Below the pieces are notes generated by a model, which saw only the letters and a list, made by a program, of their open reading frames with translations, was not told where the DNA came from and did not search any database. Of a DNA stretch of 64,000 nt, positions 42,744 to 52,553 are shown piece by piece; position 1 is the first letter of the stretch, and each line of letters begins with the position of its first letter. The translations under genes and the position numbers were made by a program. Origin of the DNA: an uncultured Elusimicrobia bacterium. Lineage in GTDB: Bacteria > Elusimicrobiota > Elusimicrobia > UBA1565 > UBA9628. The stretch covers positions 1-64,000 of the forward strand of contig CAIRTQ010000096.1 of NCBI GenBank assembly GCA_903881545.1. Reading direction: 5' to 3'.

Positions 42744-44179
42744 CCCAGGGGGCGCTGACAATCCTTTGGCTCCTGCCCGCGCTGGGCGGCCTCGCCGCTC
42801 TGGCCGGCGGGCGCTTCAGCCGATGGATCGCGCTGGCGGTCTCCTTGGCCGCCTTGGCCTACGGCTTCTGGCTTCTGGGTCCCCTGCGCACGGGCGTCGT
42901 CGCGGCGGCGCCGCAGGCCCCGGCCTGGGCTTTCGGAATCAGGTACGCGCTTTTTTGCGACGGCCTATCCCTGTCCTTGTGCTGGCTCACCGCTTTTCTG
43001 ACCGCGGCCTGCGTGGTCGCGTCCTGGAAAAAGGACTACTCCGCGGGCTATTGGGCCGCCTTCCTGTTCCTCGAGGCGGCGCTCATGGGGGTGTTCCTGG
43101 CCCGCGACCTTTTCCTCTTCTTCGTGTTCTGGGAGTCGGTGCTCATCCCGATGTTCTTCATCATCGGGCTCTGGGGCACGGCCGGCCGCAGGCACGCGGC
43201 CATGAAGTTCTTCCTGTTCACCTTCTTCGGCAGCATCTTCCTGCTCATCGGCAGCGTGGCGCTGGTCACCCTCCAGCACTCCGCCACCGGAGTCTGGACC
43301 TGGGATATGGCACAGCTTAAGGGGCCGGAAGGCCGCGCCGGCCTCATGATCTTCGCGGCAATGGCCTTGGGATTTGCGGTGAAGGTCCCCATCGTGCCCC
43401 TGCACACCTGGCTTCCGGACGCGCATACCGAGGCTCCGGCCGCGGGCTCGGTGATGCTGGCGGGAGTGCTGCTCAAGATGGGCGTCTATGGATTTTTGCG
43501 CGTGCTGTGGCCGTTGTTTCCGCGGCTGTCCTGGCAGATGCTTCCCCTGCTGGGCCTGCTGGCCGGGATCAATGTGATCTACGGCGCCTTCTGCGCCATG
43601 GCCCAAAAGGACTTGAAGCGCCTCATCGCCTATTCCAGCGTGGCGCATATGGGCTTCTGCCTTCTGGGGATCGTGTCGCGCAAACCCGAAGGCCTCGTGG
43701 GCGGCAGCCTGCAGCTTCTCAACCACGGCATCATTACCGGGACACTGTTCCTCCTCGTGGGGTTCCTTTACGACCGGGGCCACCGGCGGGGCCTGGGGGA
43801 CTACGGCGACCTGGCCGGCCGCGCCCCGTGGCTGACTTTCTTCTTCGGTTTTACGACTTTGGCTTCCGTGGGGCTTCCGGGATTGAACGGCTTCGTGGGA
43901 GAGTTCATGTCCTTGCTCGGGATGGCGCGGACCTGGTCCATCATGGCCGTGGTGGGAGTGGCCGGCGTGACGCTCGCCGCCGCCTACGCCTTGCCCGCGT
44001 TCCAGGCTGTGTTCTGGGGCGCGCCTGGGCCGGACTCAGTCAGCGCCCTCGTCTACGACCTCGACGCTAGGGAGAAGGGGTTGTTCTGGGTCATGGCGGC
44101 CCTCATGCTCGCCATCGGGCTTTATCCGGGGCCGCTGCTGCGGCTCTTGGAGCCATGCCTGCTGGGGCTGGCGCAATGA
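42740..44179 (+). CDS. nuoM: NADH-quinone oxidoreductase subunit M
   Basis: FFVFWESVLIPMFFIIGLWG; VPLHTWLPDAHTEAPAAGSVMLAGVLLKMGVYGFLR. Confidence 0.97.
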   Translation: MTQGALTILWLLPALGGLAALAGGRFSRWIALAVSLAALAYGFWLLGPLRTGVVAAAPQAPAWAFGIRYALFCDGLSLSLCWLTAFLTAACVVASWKKDYSAGYWAAFLFLEAALMGVFLARDLFLFFVFWESVLIPMFFIIGLWGTAGRRHAAMKFFLFTFFGSIFLLIGSVALVTLQHSATGVWTWDMAQLKGPEGRAGLMIFAAMALGFAVKVPIVPLHTWLPDAHTEAPAAGSVMLAGVLLKMGVYGFLRVLWPLFPRLSWQMLPLLGLLAGINVIYGAFCAMAQKDLKRLIAYSSVAHMGFCLLGIVSRKPEGLVGGSLQLLNHGIITGTLFLLVGFLYDRGHRRGLGDYGDLAGRAPWLTFFFGFTTLASVGLPGLNGFVGEFMSLLGMARTWSIMAVVGVAGVTLAAAYALPAFQAVFWGAPGPDSVSALVYDLDAREKGLFWVMAALMLAIGLYPGPLLRLLEPCLLGLAQ

Positions 44180-45558
44180 ACGGGATATCCTCCGCTTTTT
44201 GGGATCTGCTCCGTCCGCAGGCCGCGCTGGCCGTCGGCGCCTTGGCCGTGCTGGCCGCAGGCGCCTCGCGGCGGGCTTCGCTGCAGGTTGTAAAGGGGCT
44301 CGCCTTGGCCGCGGTGGTCGTTGCGCTTCTGTTGCTGATGACGGTGCGGCTCCAGGTCGTGTGCCTGCCTCTTCTGCGCTCCGACCTGCTGGGCTCGGGG
44401 CTTCAGGCGGTATTCCTGAGCGCGGCCATCCCGCTGCTCTGCCTGATGGAGCCGGCCGACGAGGTTCCGCCCGCCTTGGTCCTGGGCAGCCTCATCGGCA
44501 TGGGGCTCATCGCGGTCTCCGGCAATCTCCTGATGCTTTTCATCGGGCTCGAGCTTATGTCCGTGCCCGCCTATCTTCTGGTGGCGCGGTCCAGGTCGCC
44601 GCAGGCCTTGGAGGCCTCGGTGAAGTATTTCTTCGCCGGCGGCACGGCTTCCGCCATCTATCTCATGGGCATGGCCCTGCATTTCGGCGCGGCAGGGAGC
44701 TTGGTCTTAGCGCCAGCCCCGGGCCCCGCGGGCGCGGCCGGCCTAGCGCTCATGGCCGCGGCCGCGTTCTTCAAGCTGGGCGCGGTCCCCATGCACTTCT
44801 GGCTTCCGGATGTCTATGAAGCGTCGGACCCGGAACTGGCCGGGTTCTTCTCCACGGGCCTTAAAGCCGCGGCCGTCTTGTTCCTGGCTAGGCTGGCGCC
44901 AATGGCCGCGCCCGCCGGCGCCTTGGTCCCGGCGCTGGCTTGGTTCGCGGTCTTGACGATACTGTTCGGCGCCGTCGTGGCCTTGCGCCAGCAGAACCTT
45001 CAGCGCCTTTTGGCCTATTCCTCCATCTCCCACGCGGGATTCATGATGCTGGCGGTGGCGGCCTGGGCCAAGCAGGGATTGGCCGCGCCTGCCGCCGGGG
45101 CGCTGTTCTTCTATCTAGCCGCCTATTTGTTCATGAGCGGCGGGGCATTCCTCTGGCTCAAGGCCGCGGGCGTCAGGACGCGCGCGGAATTGTTGGGATT
45201 GGCCAAGGCCCGGCCTAGGGATGCCGCCGTGCTGGCCGCCTTGCTCCTGGCCTTGGCGGGCATCCCGCCGACCGCGGGCTTCGCCGCGAAGTTCCTGGTC
45301 TTCTGGGAGGCTTTCAAGGCCGGGCTCTACGCGCCCTTGCTACTGGCGGGCTTGGGGGCTTTGATCTCCTTGGGATATTACCTCGGTTTGATCCGCGACA
45401 TGTATTTCGACGAGGCGGGACCTGAGCCCGCCAAAGCCGTCGGCCCGACTCCCGCGCGGTGGTTCGCCCTGGGCTGCGCCGCAGCTTCCGTCCTCCTGGG
45501 GCTGACGCCTTGGCTGATGGACTGGTTCCGGCCGGGGATGTTCGGACTGCGGCCATGA
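44176..45558 (+). CDS. nuoN: NADH-quinone oxidoreductase subunit N
   Basis: LFIGLELMSVPAYLLVA; FFKLGAVPMHFWLPDVYEASDP. Confidence 0.95.
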   Translation: MNGISSAFWDLLRPQAALAVGALAVLAAGASRRASLQVVKGLALAAVVVALLLLMTVRLQVVCLPLLRSDLLGSGLQAVFLSAAIPLLCLMEPADEVPPALVLGSLIGMGLIAVSGNLLMLFIGLELMSVPAYLLVARSRSPQALEASVKYFFAGGTASAIYLMGMALHFGAAGSLVLAPAPGPAGAAGLALMAAAAFFKLGAVPMHFWLPDVYEASDPELAGFFSTGLKAAAVLFLARLAPMAAPAGALVPALAWFAVLTILFGAVVALRQQNLQRLLAYSSISHAGFMMLAVAAWAKQGLAAPAAGALFFYLAAYLFMSGGAFLWLKAAGVRTRAELLGLAKARPRDAAVLAALLLALAGIPPTAGFAAKFLVFWEAFKAGLYAPLLLAGLGALISLGYYLGLIRDMYFDEAGPEPAKAVGPTPARWFALGCAAASVLLGLTPWLMDWFRPGMFGLRP

Positions 45559-45911
45559 ACACCTTGGCTCTGGCGCTGAATTTCGCGGCGGTGGCGGCAA
45601 TCATGCTGTTTCTGTGCAACGCGGGCAAGCTGTTTGGGCCCACGGCGAGGCACGAAGGCGACGCGGAACTGCCTTACGAGACGGGGCTACCACCGATGGA
45701 AGAGGCCGGCCGCGGCATGTCCGCGCTTTATTGGCGTTTCGCGGTGCTTTTCGTGGTCTTCGACGTGGACCTGGCGTTCCTTCTGCCATGGGCGCTCAAC
45801 CGGGGCGCCTTGACCGGAGAGTCCCTGGCATCGGTCACAGTCTTCGTGGGCCTGCTCTTGTTCATGCTGGGCTATTTCTGGAGGAAAGGATCCCTTTCAT
45901 GCCGCCCATGA
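45555..45911 (+). CDS. nuoA: NADH-quinone oxidoreductase subunit A
   Basis: YETGLPPMEEAGRGMSALYWRFAVLFVVFDVDLAFLLPWA. Confidence 0.94.
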   Translation: MNTLALALNFAAVAAIMLFLCNAGKLFGPTARHEGDAELPYETGLPPMEEAGRGMSALYWRFAVLFVVFDVDLAFLLPWALNRGALTGESLASVTVFVGLLLFMLGYFWRKGSLSCRP

Positions 45912-46447
45912 GTCCCATGACAACCAACGCATTTCCTGATGGTCGTCAGGGCGAGGGGACTGCCGTCCCCTCGCTCATGGAGCAGTTGCCGGAGGGGGGG
46001 CTGGTCGCCACCCGGCTTGATGCCGCTTTGGGTTGGGCGCGTAAGTACTCCATCTTCCAGTATCCTTTCGTGACGGCCTGCTGCGGGATGGAGTATATGT
46101 CCGCCGCGGCCTCGCATTACGACATGGACCGCTTCGGCGCGGGCTTTCCCCGCTTCTCGCCCCGGCAGGCGGACCTGCTTATGGTGGTGGGCACGATCAG
46201 CCACAAGATTGCGCCGGTCCTGCGGCGCATCTACGACCAGATGGCCGCGCCGAAATGGGTGGTCGCCTTCGGGGTTTGCACCTGCACGGGCGGCTTCTAC
46301 GACGACTATTCCACGGTGCAGGGCATAGATACCATCCTCCCGGTGGACGTCTACATCCCGGGCTGCCCGCCGCGGCCCGAGGCGGTCCTGCACGGGCTTA
46401 CCTTACTGCAGGAGAAGATCCAGAAGCAGGGCAGGCGCGGCCGATGA
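45899..46447 (+). CDS. nuoB: NADH-quinone oxidoreductase subunit B
   Basis: TACCGMEYM; CTCTGGFYDDY; DVYIPGCPPRPEA. Confidence 0.97.
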   Translation: MPPMSPMTTNAFPDGRQGEGTAVPSLMEQLPEGGLVATRLDAALGWARKYSIFQYPFVTACCGMEYMSAAASHYDMDRFGAGFPRFSPRQADLLMVVGTISHKIAPVLRRIYDQMAAPKWVVAFGVCTCTGGFYDDYSTVQGIDTILPVDVYIPGCPPRPEAVLHGLTLLQEKIQKQGRRGR

Positions 46448-46980
46448 TATTCGAGACCAGGACCGTTGCCTGCGCCCAGGCCTTCGACACCTTGAGCCGG
46501 CTTAAGGCCGAAGGCTACAACCTATTGGTGGACTTCACGGCTTTGGACTATTCGGCCTATGGTAAGCGCCCCGCAAGCATGGGGTGGGAGCAGAATTTTC
46601 CTTCGGGTGCGCCCGCGCCCAGGGCGGAGCGCTTCGAGCTCGTCTATCGCCTGGCCAGCCTGGACCCTGGCACGGGACTGGAGGCCAAGCCTCGCGTGGA
46701 GGTGCGTGTGCCCTGCGGCGAGGGCTCGTCCTTGCTCTCCGTCATGTCCTTGTGGGCCAACGCGGACTGGCTGGAGCGCGAGGTCTGGGACATGTTCGGA
46801 ATAAAGTTCGCAGACCGGCCGGACATCAAGCGCCTGCTCCTCTATGAGGAGTTCGTCGGCCATCCCTTGCGCAAGGATTATCCGGTCAAGAAGCGCCAGC
46901 CCTTGATCGGGCCAAAATCCGGCGAGTTGGCCGGCAGCCCCAGCTTCAACATCGTGCGTCAGGAGATCCCCTTCGAATGA
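46444..46980 (+). CDS. nuoC: NADH-quinone oxidoreductase subunit C
   Basis: WLEREVWDMFGIKFADRPDIKRLLLYEEFVGHPLRKDYPV. Confidence 0.96.
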   Translation: MIFETRTVACAQAFDTLSRLKAEGYNLLVDFTALDYSAYGKRPASMGWEQNFPSGAPAPRAERFELVYRLASLDPGTGLEAKPRVEVRVPCGEGSSLLSVMSLWANADWLEREVWDMFGIKFADRPDIKRLLLYEEFVGHPLRKDYPVKKRQPLIGPKSGELAGSPSFNIVRQEIPFE

Positions 46981-48293
46981 CGCGCAAGACCTACTTCCTC
47001 AACATGGGACCGGCGCACCCGGCCATGCACGGCGTCGTCCGCCTCATCCTGGAGCTGGAGGGGGAACGGATAATCAATACCGAGGTCGAGATCGGATACC
47101 TGCACCGGGCCTTCGAGAAGCACGCCGAGACCGAGACCTGGAACAACGCCATCCCCTACACCGACCGCCTCAACTATGTCTCGCCGCTCATCAACAATGT
47201 GGGCTTCTGCCTGGCGGCGGAGAAGATCGCCGGCCTGACGGTGCCCGAGCGCGGGCAGTATATCCGCGTCATCGCCTGCGAGGTCTCCCGCGTCGCCGAC
47301 CACCTGACCTGCATCGGCGCCAACGCCATGGAGCTGGGCGCCTTCACCGTGTTCCTGTATCTGATGGAGGCCCGCGAACTCCTTTACCGGCTCATCGACG
47401 ATCTCTGCGGCGCGCGCGTCACCACGGACTATGCCCGCATCGGCGGGGTCAAGGCGGACCTGCCCGCGGGCTTCGCGGAGAAGTTCCGCGCCATCGCGCC
47501 CCAGATCCGCAAGCTGGTGGCCGACTCCGAGGCCTTGCTCACCAAGAATCGCATCTTCCTCGATCGCGTCGAAGGCGTCGGCGTGTTGAGCCGGGAGGAC
47601 GGCTTGGCTTACGGCATCACCGGGCCATTCTTGCGCTCGACCGGCATCCCTTACGATGTGCGGCGGGCCCATCCCTACCTGGTCTACGACCGGCTCGATT
47701 TCGATATCCCGGTGGGCTCGCGCGGCGACAATCTGGACCGCTACCTCGTGCGCCTGGCTGAGATCGAGCAGAGCCTACGCCTGGTGGAGCAATGCCTCAA
47801 GGCCATGCCGGAGGGGCCGCATTCCCTGGCGGCTTGGGACATGAAGGATGCCTTCAATTTCCAGGACATGGGCAAGAGCGGCAACACCGCGCTCTTGTCC
47901 CGCTGTCTGGCCAACACCTGCCGGACCCTGGAGGGCGCCGGCCGGGACAAGGCCCCCGGCCTGCTGGTCCAGGAGCCGGCCCTCGTCATGCCGCCCAAGG
48001 AAGAGACCTACGGCAGCATCGAGGGCCTCATGAACCAGTTCGAGAGGGTCATGTGGAGCTGGGGCGCGCGCATACCGGCGGGCGAGGCCTACCACGCGGT
48101 GGAGGGGGGCAACGGGGAACTGGGCTCCCATATCGTATCGGACGGATCGGACAGGGCCTACCGGGTGCGCTGCCGGCCGCCTTGCCTTTTCATCATGGCC
48201 GCCCTGCCCAAGCTTTTGAAAGGGAGTTATGTGGCCGACGTAGTGGCGACCTTCGGCTCGGTCAATATGATCGCCGGGGAGCTGGACCGATGA
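46977..48293 (+). CDS. nuoD: NADH-quinone oxidoreductase subunit D
   Basis: MGPAHPAMHGVVRLILELEGERI; GYLHRAFEKHAE; DRLNYVSPL. Confidence 0.97.
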   Translation: MTRKTYFLNMGPAHPAMHGVVRLILELEGERIINTEVEIGYLHRAFEKHAETETWNNAIPYTDRLNYVSPLINNVGFCLAAEKIAGLTVPERGQYIRVIACEVSRVADHLTCIGANAMELGAFTVFLYLMEARELLYRLIDDLCGARVTTDYARIGGVKADLPAGFAEKFRAIAPQIRKLVADSEALLTKNRIFLDRVEGVGVLSREDGLAYGITGPFLRSTGIPYDVRRAHPYLVYDRLDFDIPVGSRGDNLDRYLVRLAEIEQSLRLVEQCLKAMPEGPHSLAAWDMKDAFNFQDMGKSGNTALLSRCLANTCRTLEGAGRDKAPGLLVQEPALVMPPKEETYGSIEGLMNQFERVMWSWGARIPAGEAYHAVEGGNGELGSHIVSDGSDRAYRVRCRPPCLFIMAALPKLLKGSYVADVVATFGSVNMIAGELDR

Positions 48294-48760
48294 GCGCCTT
48301 CACCCCCGAGCAGGAGAAGGTCTTGCAGGCCTGGACCGAGCGCTACCCTTATCCCAACATGGGCCTGCTCGAGGCTTTGCGGCAGGTTCAGGAGTGGCAT
48401 CGCTGCGTCACGGATGAGGACGAGGAATATCTGGCGAAACTTTTCGAAGTCCCGCGCAGCCGCATCCATGAGGCCGCGACCTTTTTCCCGTCCTTCACCG
48501 CCAAGCCGACGGGCAGGCATCGCATCGGTTTATGCCGCGGGCTTTCGTGCTGCCTAGCCGGCTCGCAGGAGATGTGCCGCTGCCTGGAAAAGAAGCTGGG
48601 CGTCAGGGAGGGGGAGACCACTGCTGACGGGAAGTTCAGCTTCGAGACCACGGAATGCCTGGGCGCCTGCGACCATGGGCCGGCCCTTATCGTTAATGAC
48701 GAACTCCAAGGCCGCGCGACGGAACACCTCATCGGGAAATTGATGGGGGAAATGAAATGA
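48290..48760 (+). CDS. nuoE: NADH-quinone oxidoreductase subunit E
   Basis: VPRSRIHEAATFFPSF; CRGLSCCLAGSQ; ECLGACDHGP. Confidence 0.93.
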   Translation: MSAFTPEQEKVLQAWTERYPYPNMGLLEALRQVQEWHRCVTDEDEEYLAKLFEVPRSRIHEAATFFPSFTAKPTGRHRIGLCRGLSCCLAGSQEMCRCLEKKLGVREGETTADGKFSFETTECLGACDHGPALIVNDELQGRATEHLIGKLMGEMK

Positions 48761-48860
48761 CCACCACGGAGAAGATATCGTTTCAGAGAATGTATTTGGC
48801 GCATGCATCGCAGAAACGGCCCTCCGACCTTCTACAGATTTGTCCTAAGGCGTTGGATAG

Positions 48861-49823
48861 GTGAGAGATTTTATGAGGCGACATGCTACAGCGGTTGTAG
48901 CCCTAATTCTACTAAGCATACCCGCTTCCTCAGCCCTGACAATTTCTGATATCACAAAGAATCAATGGAGTGGCAGAATCCTTGGTTTTGACTCGCCGAA
49001 TAATACTGTTCAGCTGCCATTGAGGCGTCCGACTGGGTTCAGCGTAGAAGGTGACCCCGTTCCTACAGATATCACCTTCCACCGGAAGGCCCGGGTATTG
49101 GGTGTAATTGAGAGGGATTCTGAGACATTTGTTGTTGTTGAAATGGTTGATACGAAGGAGCGCCTATACTTCTATTATGGTGGGCATTTTGAGTTCAATA
49201 ATCTGCTGAGTGCACCCAGCGGGACACACTTTGAAGAGCGTTTAACTGCCGCTCCAACTCCGTCACCACTAAGAAATAGAGGGGGCATTAGGCGCGCCAG
49301 CGCGAAGTTGAAAGCAATTAAAGTTCAAGAGCTACAGCACACAGCACCTCCAGCAGATTCATCCGCGGGATTAGTGCCTGGGATAATAGCGGTTGCTATA
49401 ATTCTTGGATTCGTGCTCTTCTTGTTGTCAGGCAAAGAGCAACTTGCAAAGTTGCGGGGCGAGATCACGAAGCCCTGTTTTGAAGAGCAAGTTGAGTCGA
49501 AAACAGCTATTCGCAAGGATGCCGAAGATCGCCAGCAACGGATACTTGCAGGTGTCCTGATTTCTGTAGGCACAATCGCGGGAGCTGCGATAGGCTCTCA
49601 ATCGAACGAGAACCGCAGCCAATTCTTATTCTTTGGCGCGATGTCTGGCGGCATTTTTGGTGCGCTGCTTGCGTATCCTTCGGGTCGTAACTTCTTGCGA
49701 GTGGCGTTGCGTAGCGCGGCCAATGTGCTAGCTACATTGATCGTAGTGTTTCTCGCGGTAGCAGCTCTCAATAGCAGAAGACGTAAGAAAGCAGAAGACG
49801 CAAGAACCGGACATAGTAAATGA
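48861..49823 (+). CDS. Hypothetical exported/membrane protein inserted between nuoE and nuoF
   Basis: GTG 48861 or ATG 48873; signal-like N-terminus, TM segments; markedly lower GC than flanking nuo genes; ATGA overlap with nuoF. Confidence 0.75.
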   Translation: MRDFMRRHATAVVALILLSIPASSALTISDITKNQWSGRILGFDSPNNTVQLPLRRPTGFSVEGDPVPTDITFHRKARVLGVIERDSETFVVVEMVDTKERLYFYYGGHFEFNNLLSAPSGTHFEERLTAAPTPSPLRNRGGIRRASAKLKAIKVQELQHTAPPADSSAGLVPGIIAVAIILGFVLFLLSGKEQLAKLRGEITKPCFEEQVESKTAIRKDAEDRQQRILAGVLISVGTIAGAAIGSQSNENRSQFLFFGAMSGGIFGALLAYPSGRNFLRVALRSAANVLATLIVVFLAVAALNSRRRKKAEDARTGHSK

Positions 49824-51073
49824 TCACGCTTTTGACGGAGCACTTTAATGAGCCCAAACTCCACGAGCTGGAGACCTACCGCCGTTTGGGCGGCTACGAG
49901 GGATTGAAGAAGGCTCTGGTCATGGGTCGCGAACCGCTCATGGCCGAGATGGACAAGTCCAACCTGCGCGGCCTCGGCGGCGCCGGCTTCGGCGCGGCCA
50001 TGAAATGGCGGACCGTGACTCCCGAGGCCAAGGACCCCGGCCCCCGCTACGTGGTCGTCAACTGCGACGAGTCCGAGCCCGGCTGCTTCAAGGACCGCGT
50101 GCTGGTCACGCGCAGCCCCCACCAGCTCATCGAAGGACTGCTCATCGCCGCTTATGCCATCGATGCTCGCCGCGCTTTCATCTTCATCCGCGGCGAGTAC
50201 GAAGTCCAACATGGGATCTTGCGCCAAGCCCTGGATGATGCCCGCGCCGCCGGCTTCATCGGCAAGAGCCTGTTCGATTCCGGCTTCTCCTGCGATATCG
50301 ACCTCATGCGCGGCGCCGGCGCCTACATCTCGGGCCTCGACACCGCGCTCCTGGAGACCATGGAAGGCAAGAAAGCCTGGCCCCGCCAGCCCCCGCCTTT
50401 CCCGACCGCCTCCGGCCTCATGGGCCGGCCCACCTTGGTCCACAACGTGGAGACCCTCAGCATGGTCCCCCACATCGTGCTCCAAGGCGGGGTCTGGTTC
50501 GCCCGGCTGGGCACCGCTAAGTCCGGCGGCACCGTGCTCTTCAGCGTCAGCGGCCATGTGGAGCGCCCCGGCGTCTACGAATTCCCCATGGGCGCGCCGC
50601 TCAAGGACATCATCGCCGCGGCCGGCGGGGTCAAGGCCGGCAAGAAGCTCAAGGCCGTCATACCGGGAGGCGTCTCAACGCCGGTGCTGACCGCCGAGGA
50701 GCTCGACACCCCCATGGATTTCGAGGGCCCCCGCGCCAAGGGCTCCTTCCTGGGCGCGGGCGGCGTCATCGTGCTCGACGAAAGCGCGGACATGGTCATG
50801 GTCGCGCACAACATCGAGCGCTTCCTCGCGCATGAATCCTGCGGCCAGTGCACGCCCTGCCGCCAGGGCAGTTTCTGGCACGAGCGCATCCTGGAGCGGG
50901 GCCTCAACGGCGGCGGCACGGCCGAGGACATTGCGACCTTGGAGCGCGCGGGCGAGAACATCACGGGCAAGGTCATCTGCGCCTTGGGCGACACCGTGGG
51001 CGTGGTCACGCGGGCGCTCATGAAGAAGTTTCCCCAGGATTTCAAGGACAGGTTCCCGCAACGCCATGGATAA
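49820..51073 (+). CDS. nuoF: NADH-quinone oxidoreductase subunit F
   Basis: LRGLGGAGFGAAMKW; CDESEPGCFKDR; CGQCTPCRQG. Confidence 0.97.
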   Translation: MITLLTEHFNEPKLHELETYRRLGGYEGLKKALVMGREPLMAEMDKSNLRGLGGAGFGAAMKWRTVTPEAKDPGPRYVVVNCDESEPGCFKDRVLVTRSPHQLIEGLLIAAYAIDARRAFIFIRGEYEVQHGILRQALDDARAAGFIGKSLFDSGFSCDIDLMRGAGAYISGLDTALLETMEGKKAWPRQPPPFPTASGLMGRPTLVHNVETLSMVPHIVLQGGVWFARLGTAKSGGTVLFSVSGHVERPGVYEFPMGAPLKDIIAAAGGVKAGKKLKAVIPGGVSTPVLTAEELDTPMDFEGPRAKGSFLGAGGVIVLDESADMVMVAHNIERFLAHESCGQCTPCRQGSFWHERILERGLNGGGTAEDIATLERAGENITGKVICALGDTVGVVTRALMKKFPQDFKDRFPQRHG

Positions 51074-52553
51074 GACCTTGAGATTCACCTTGGACGGCCG
51101 GCCCATCGAGGCCCGGCTGGGCGAGACCGTCCTTGAAGCCGCCACGCGCGCGGGCGTCATGATCCCGCACTATTGCTGGCACCAGGCCCTGGGCAATCCC
51201 GGCAACTGCCGCATGTGCATCGTGGAAGTCGAAGGCGCGGCCAAGCCGCAGGTCTCCTGCCGCTTGCCTGCCCGGGAAGGGCTCGTGGTCCGGTCTATCT
51301 CTCCCGCGGCCCGGCGGGCGCAGTGCTCGGCGCTGGAATTTCACCTGGTGGACCACCCCTTGGACTGTCCGGTCTGCGACCAGTCCGGCGAGTGCGGCCT
51401 GCAGGACTACTACATGGACATCGGCCGCTACAAGAGCGCCATGCGCGAGGATAAAGCCCACGCCGGCAAGCGCCTGGCGCTGGGCCCGCACATCATGCTC
51501 GACCAGGAGCGCTGCATCATGTGCACGCGCTGCACCCGCTTCGTAGGCCAGGTGTCCAAGTCCCACGAGCTGGGCATCTTCGGACGCGGCCACCGCCAGG
51601 CGGTGGACCTGGTCCCCGGGCGGGCCCTGGACAACCCCTATTCCGGAAACCTGGCGGACATCTGCCCGGTCGGCGCCTTGACCGACCGCGATTTCCGCTT
51701 CCAGGTCAGGGTCTGGTATCTCGATTCGACCGAATCCATCTGCCCCGGCTGCAGCCGCGGCTGCAACATCTTCGTCCATACCAGCACGCGGCGGCCCTGG
51801 CAGAACCAGGGCCGGCGGCTGGCCCGGCTCAAGCCGCGCTTTTCGCCCGAGGTCAACGGCCACTGGATCTGCGACGAGGGGCGCTACGGCTTTCTGGATT
51901 TCGACTCCAAGCGCCTGGGCAGGGTCATGCGGCTCAAGCCCGTCTCCGAGGAATTGTCCTGGGACCGCGCCGCGCAAGAGGTCGCGGCGGCCCTGCGCCG
52001 CAAGCCCGTTGAAGGCCTGGCCGTGGCCGCCTCGGGAGCGCTCTCCAACGAGGATTGGCTGGCGTTCAAGGAGCTGTTCGTGGATACCCTCCAGGCGCGG
52101 AGATTCCTCTTCGCTCCCGAGCCCGACCAGGCCGGGACCGAGGACCAGCTTCTGCGGCGCCGGGAGAAGACACCCAACCTCGAAGGCGGCAAGGCGCTCG
52201 GCTTCGGTACGAAAATCGAGTCCCTAGGTTGGGACTCATTGGCCGGGGACATTGAAGCCGGAAAGGTCTGGGGACTCTATGTCATCGACCGCGACCCGGC
52301 CCAGGCCTGGGGAGGCAGAAGCCGCGAGCTTTTGGAGCGGTTGGACCTGCTCATCTATCAGGGCCCGCGCCAATGCCTCGCGGGCGAGCTGGCTCATTAC
52401 CGCTTGCCGGCCACGGCCTGGCTCGAGGAAGAGGGCCATTTCACTAATTTCCAAGGCAACGTCCAAGGCTATCAGAGGGCCTTGCAGCCCTTGGGCGCGG
52501 CCAAGCCGGACTGGGCCATCTTCGCGGACCTGGAGCGGAGGCTTAAGCCATGA
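51066..52553 (+). CDS. nuoG: NADH-quinone oxidoreductase subunit G
   Basis: PHYCWHQALGNPGNCRMCIVEVEG; CPVCDQSGECGLQDY; CIMCTRCTRF. Confidence 0.96.
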   Translation: MDKTLRFTLDGRPIEARLGETVLEAATRAGVMIPHYCWHQALGNPGNCRMCIVEVEGAAKPQVSCRLPAREGLVVRSISPAARRAQCSALEFHLVDHPLDCPVCDQSGECGLQDYYMDIGRYKSAMREDKAHAGKRLALGPHIMLDQERCIMCTRCTRFVGQVSKSHELGIFGRGHRQAVDLVPGRALDNPYSGNLADICPVGALTDRDFRFQVRVWYLDSTESICPGCSRGCNIFVHTSTRRPWQNQGRRLARLKPRFSPEVNGHWICDEGRYGFLDFDSKRLGRVMRLKPVSEELSWDRAAQEVAAALRRKPVEGLAVAASGALSNEDWLAFKELFVDTLQARRFLFAPEPDQAGTEDQLLRRREKTPNLEGGKALGFGTKIESLGWDSLAGDIEAGKVWGLYVIDRDPAQAWGGRSRELLERLDLLIYQGPRQCLAGELAHYRLPATAWLEEEGHFTNFQGNVQGYQRALQPLGAAKPDWAIFADLERRLKP

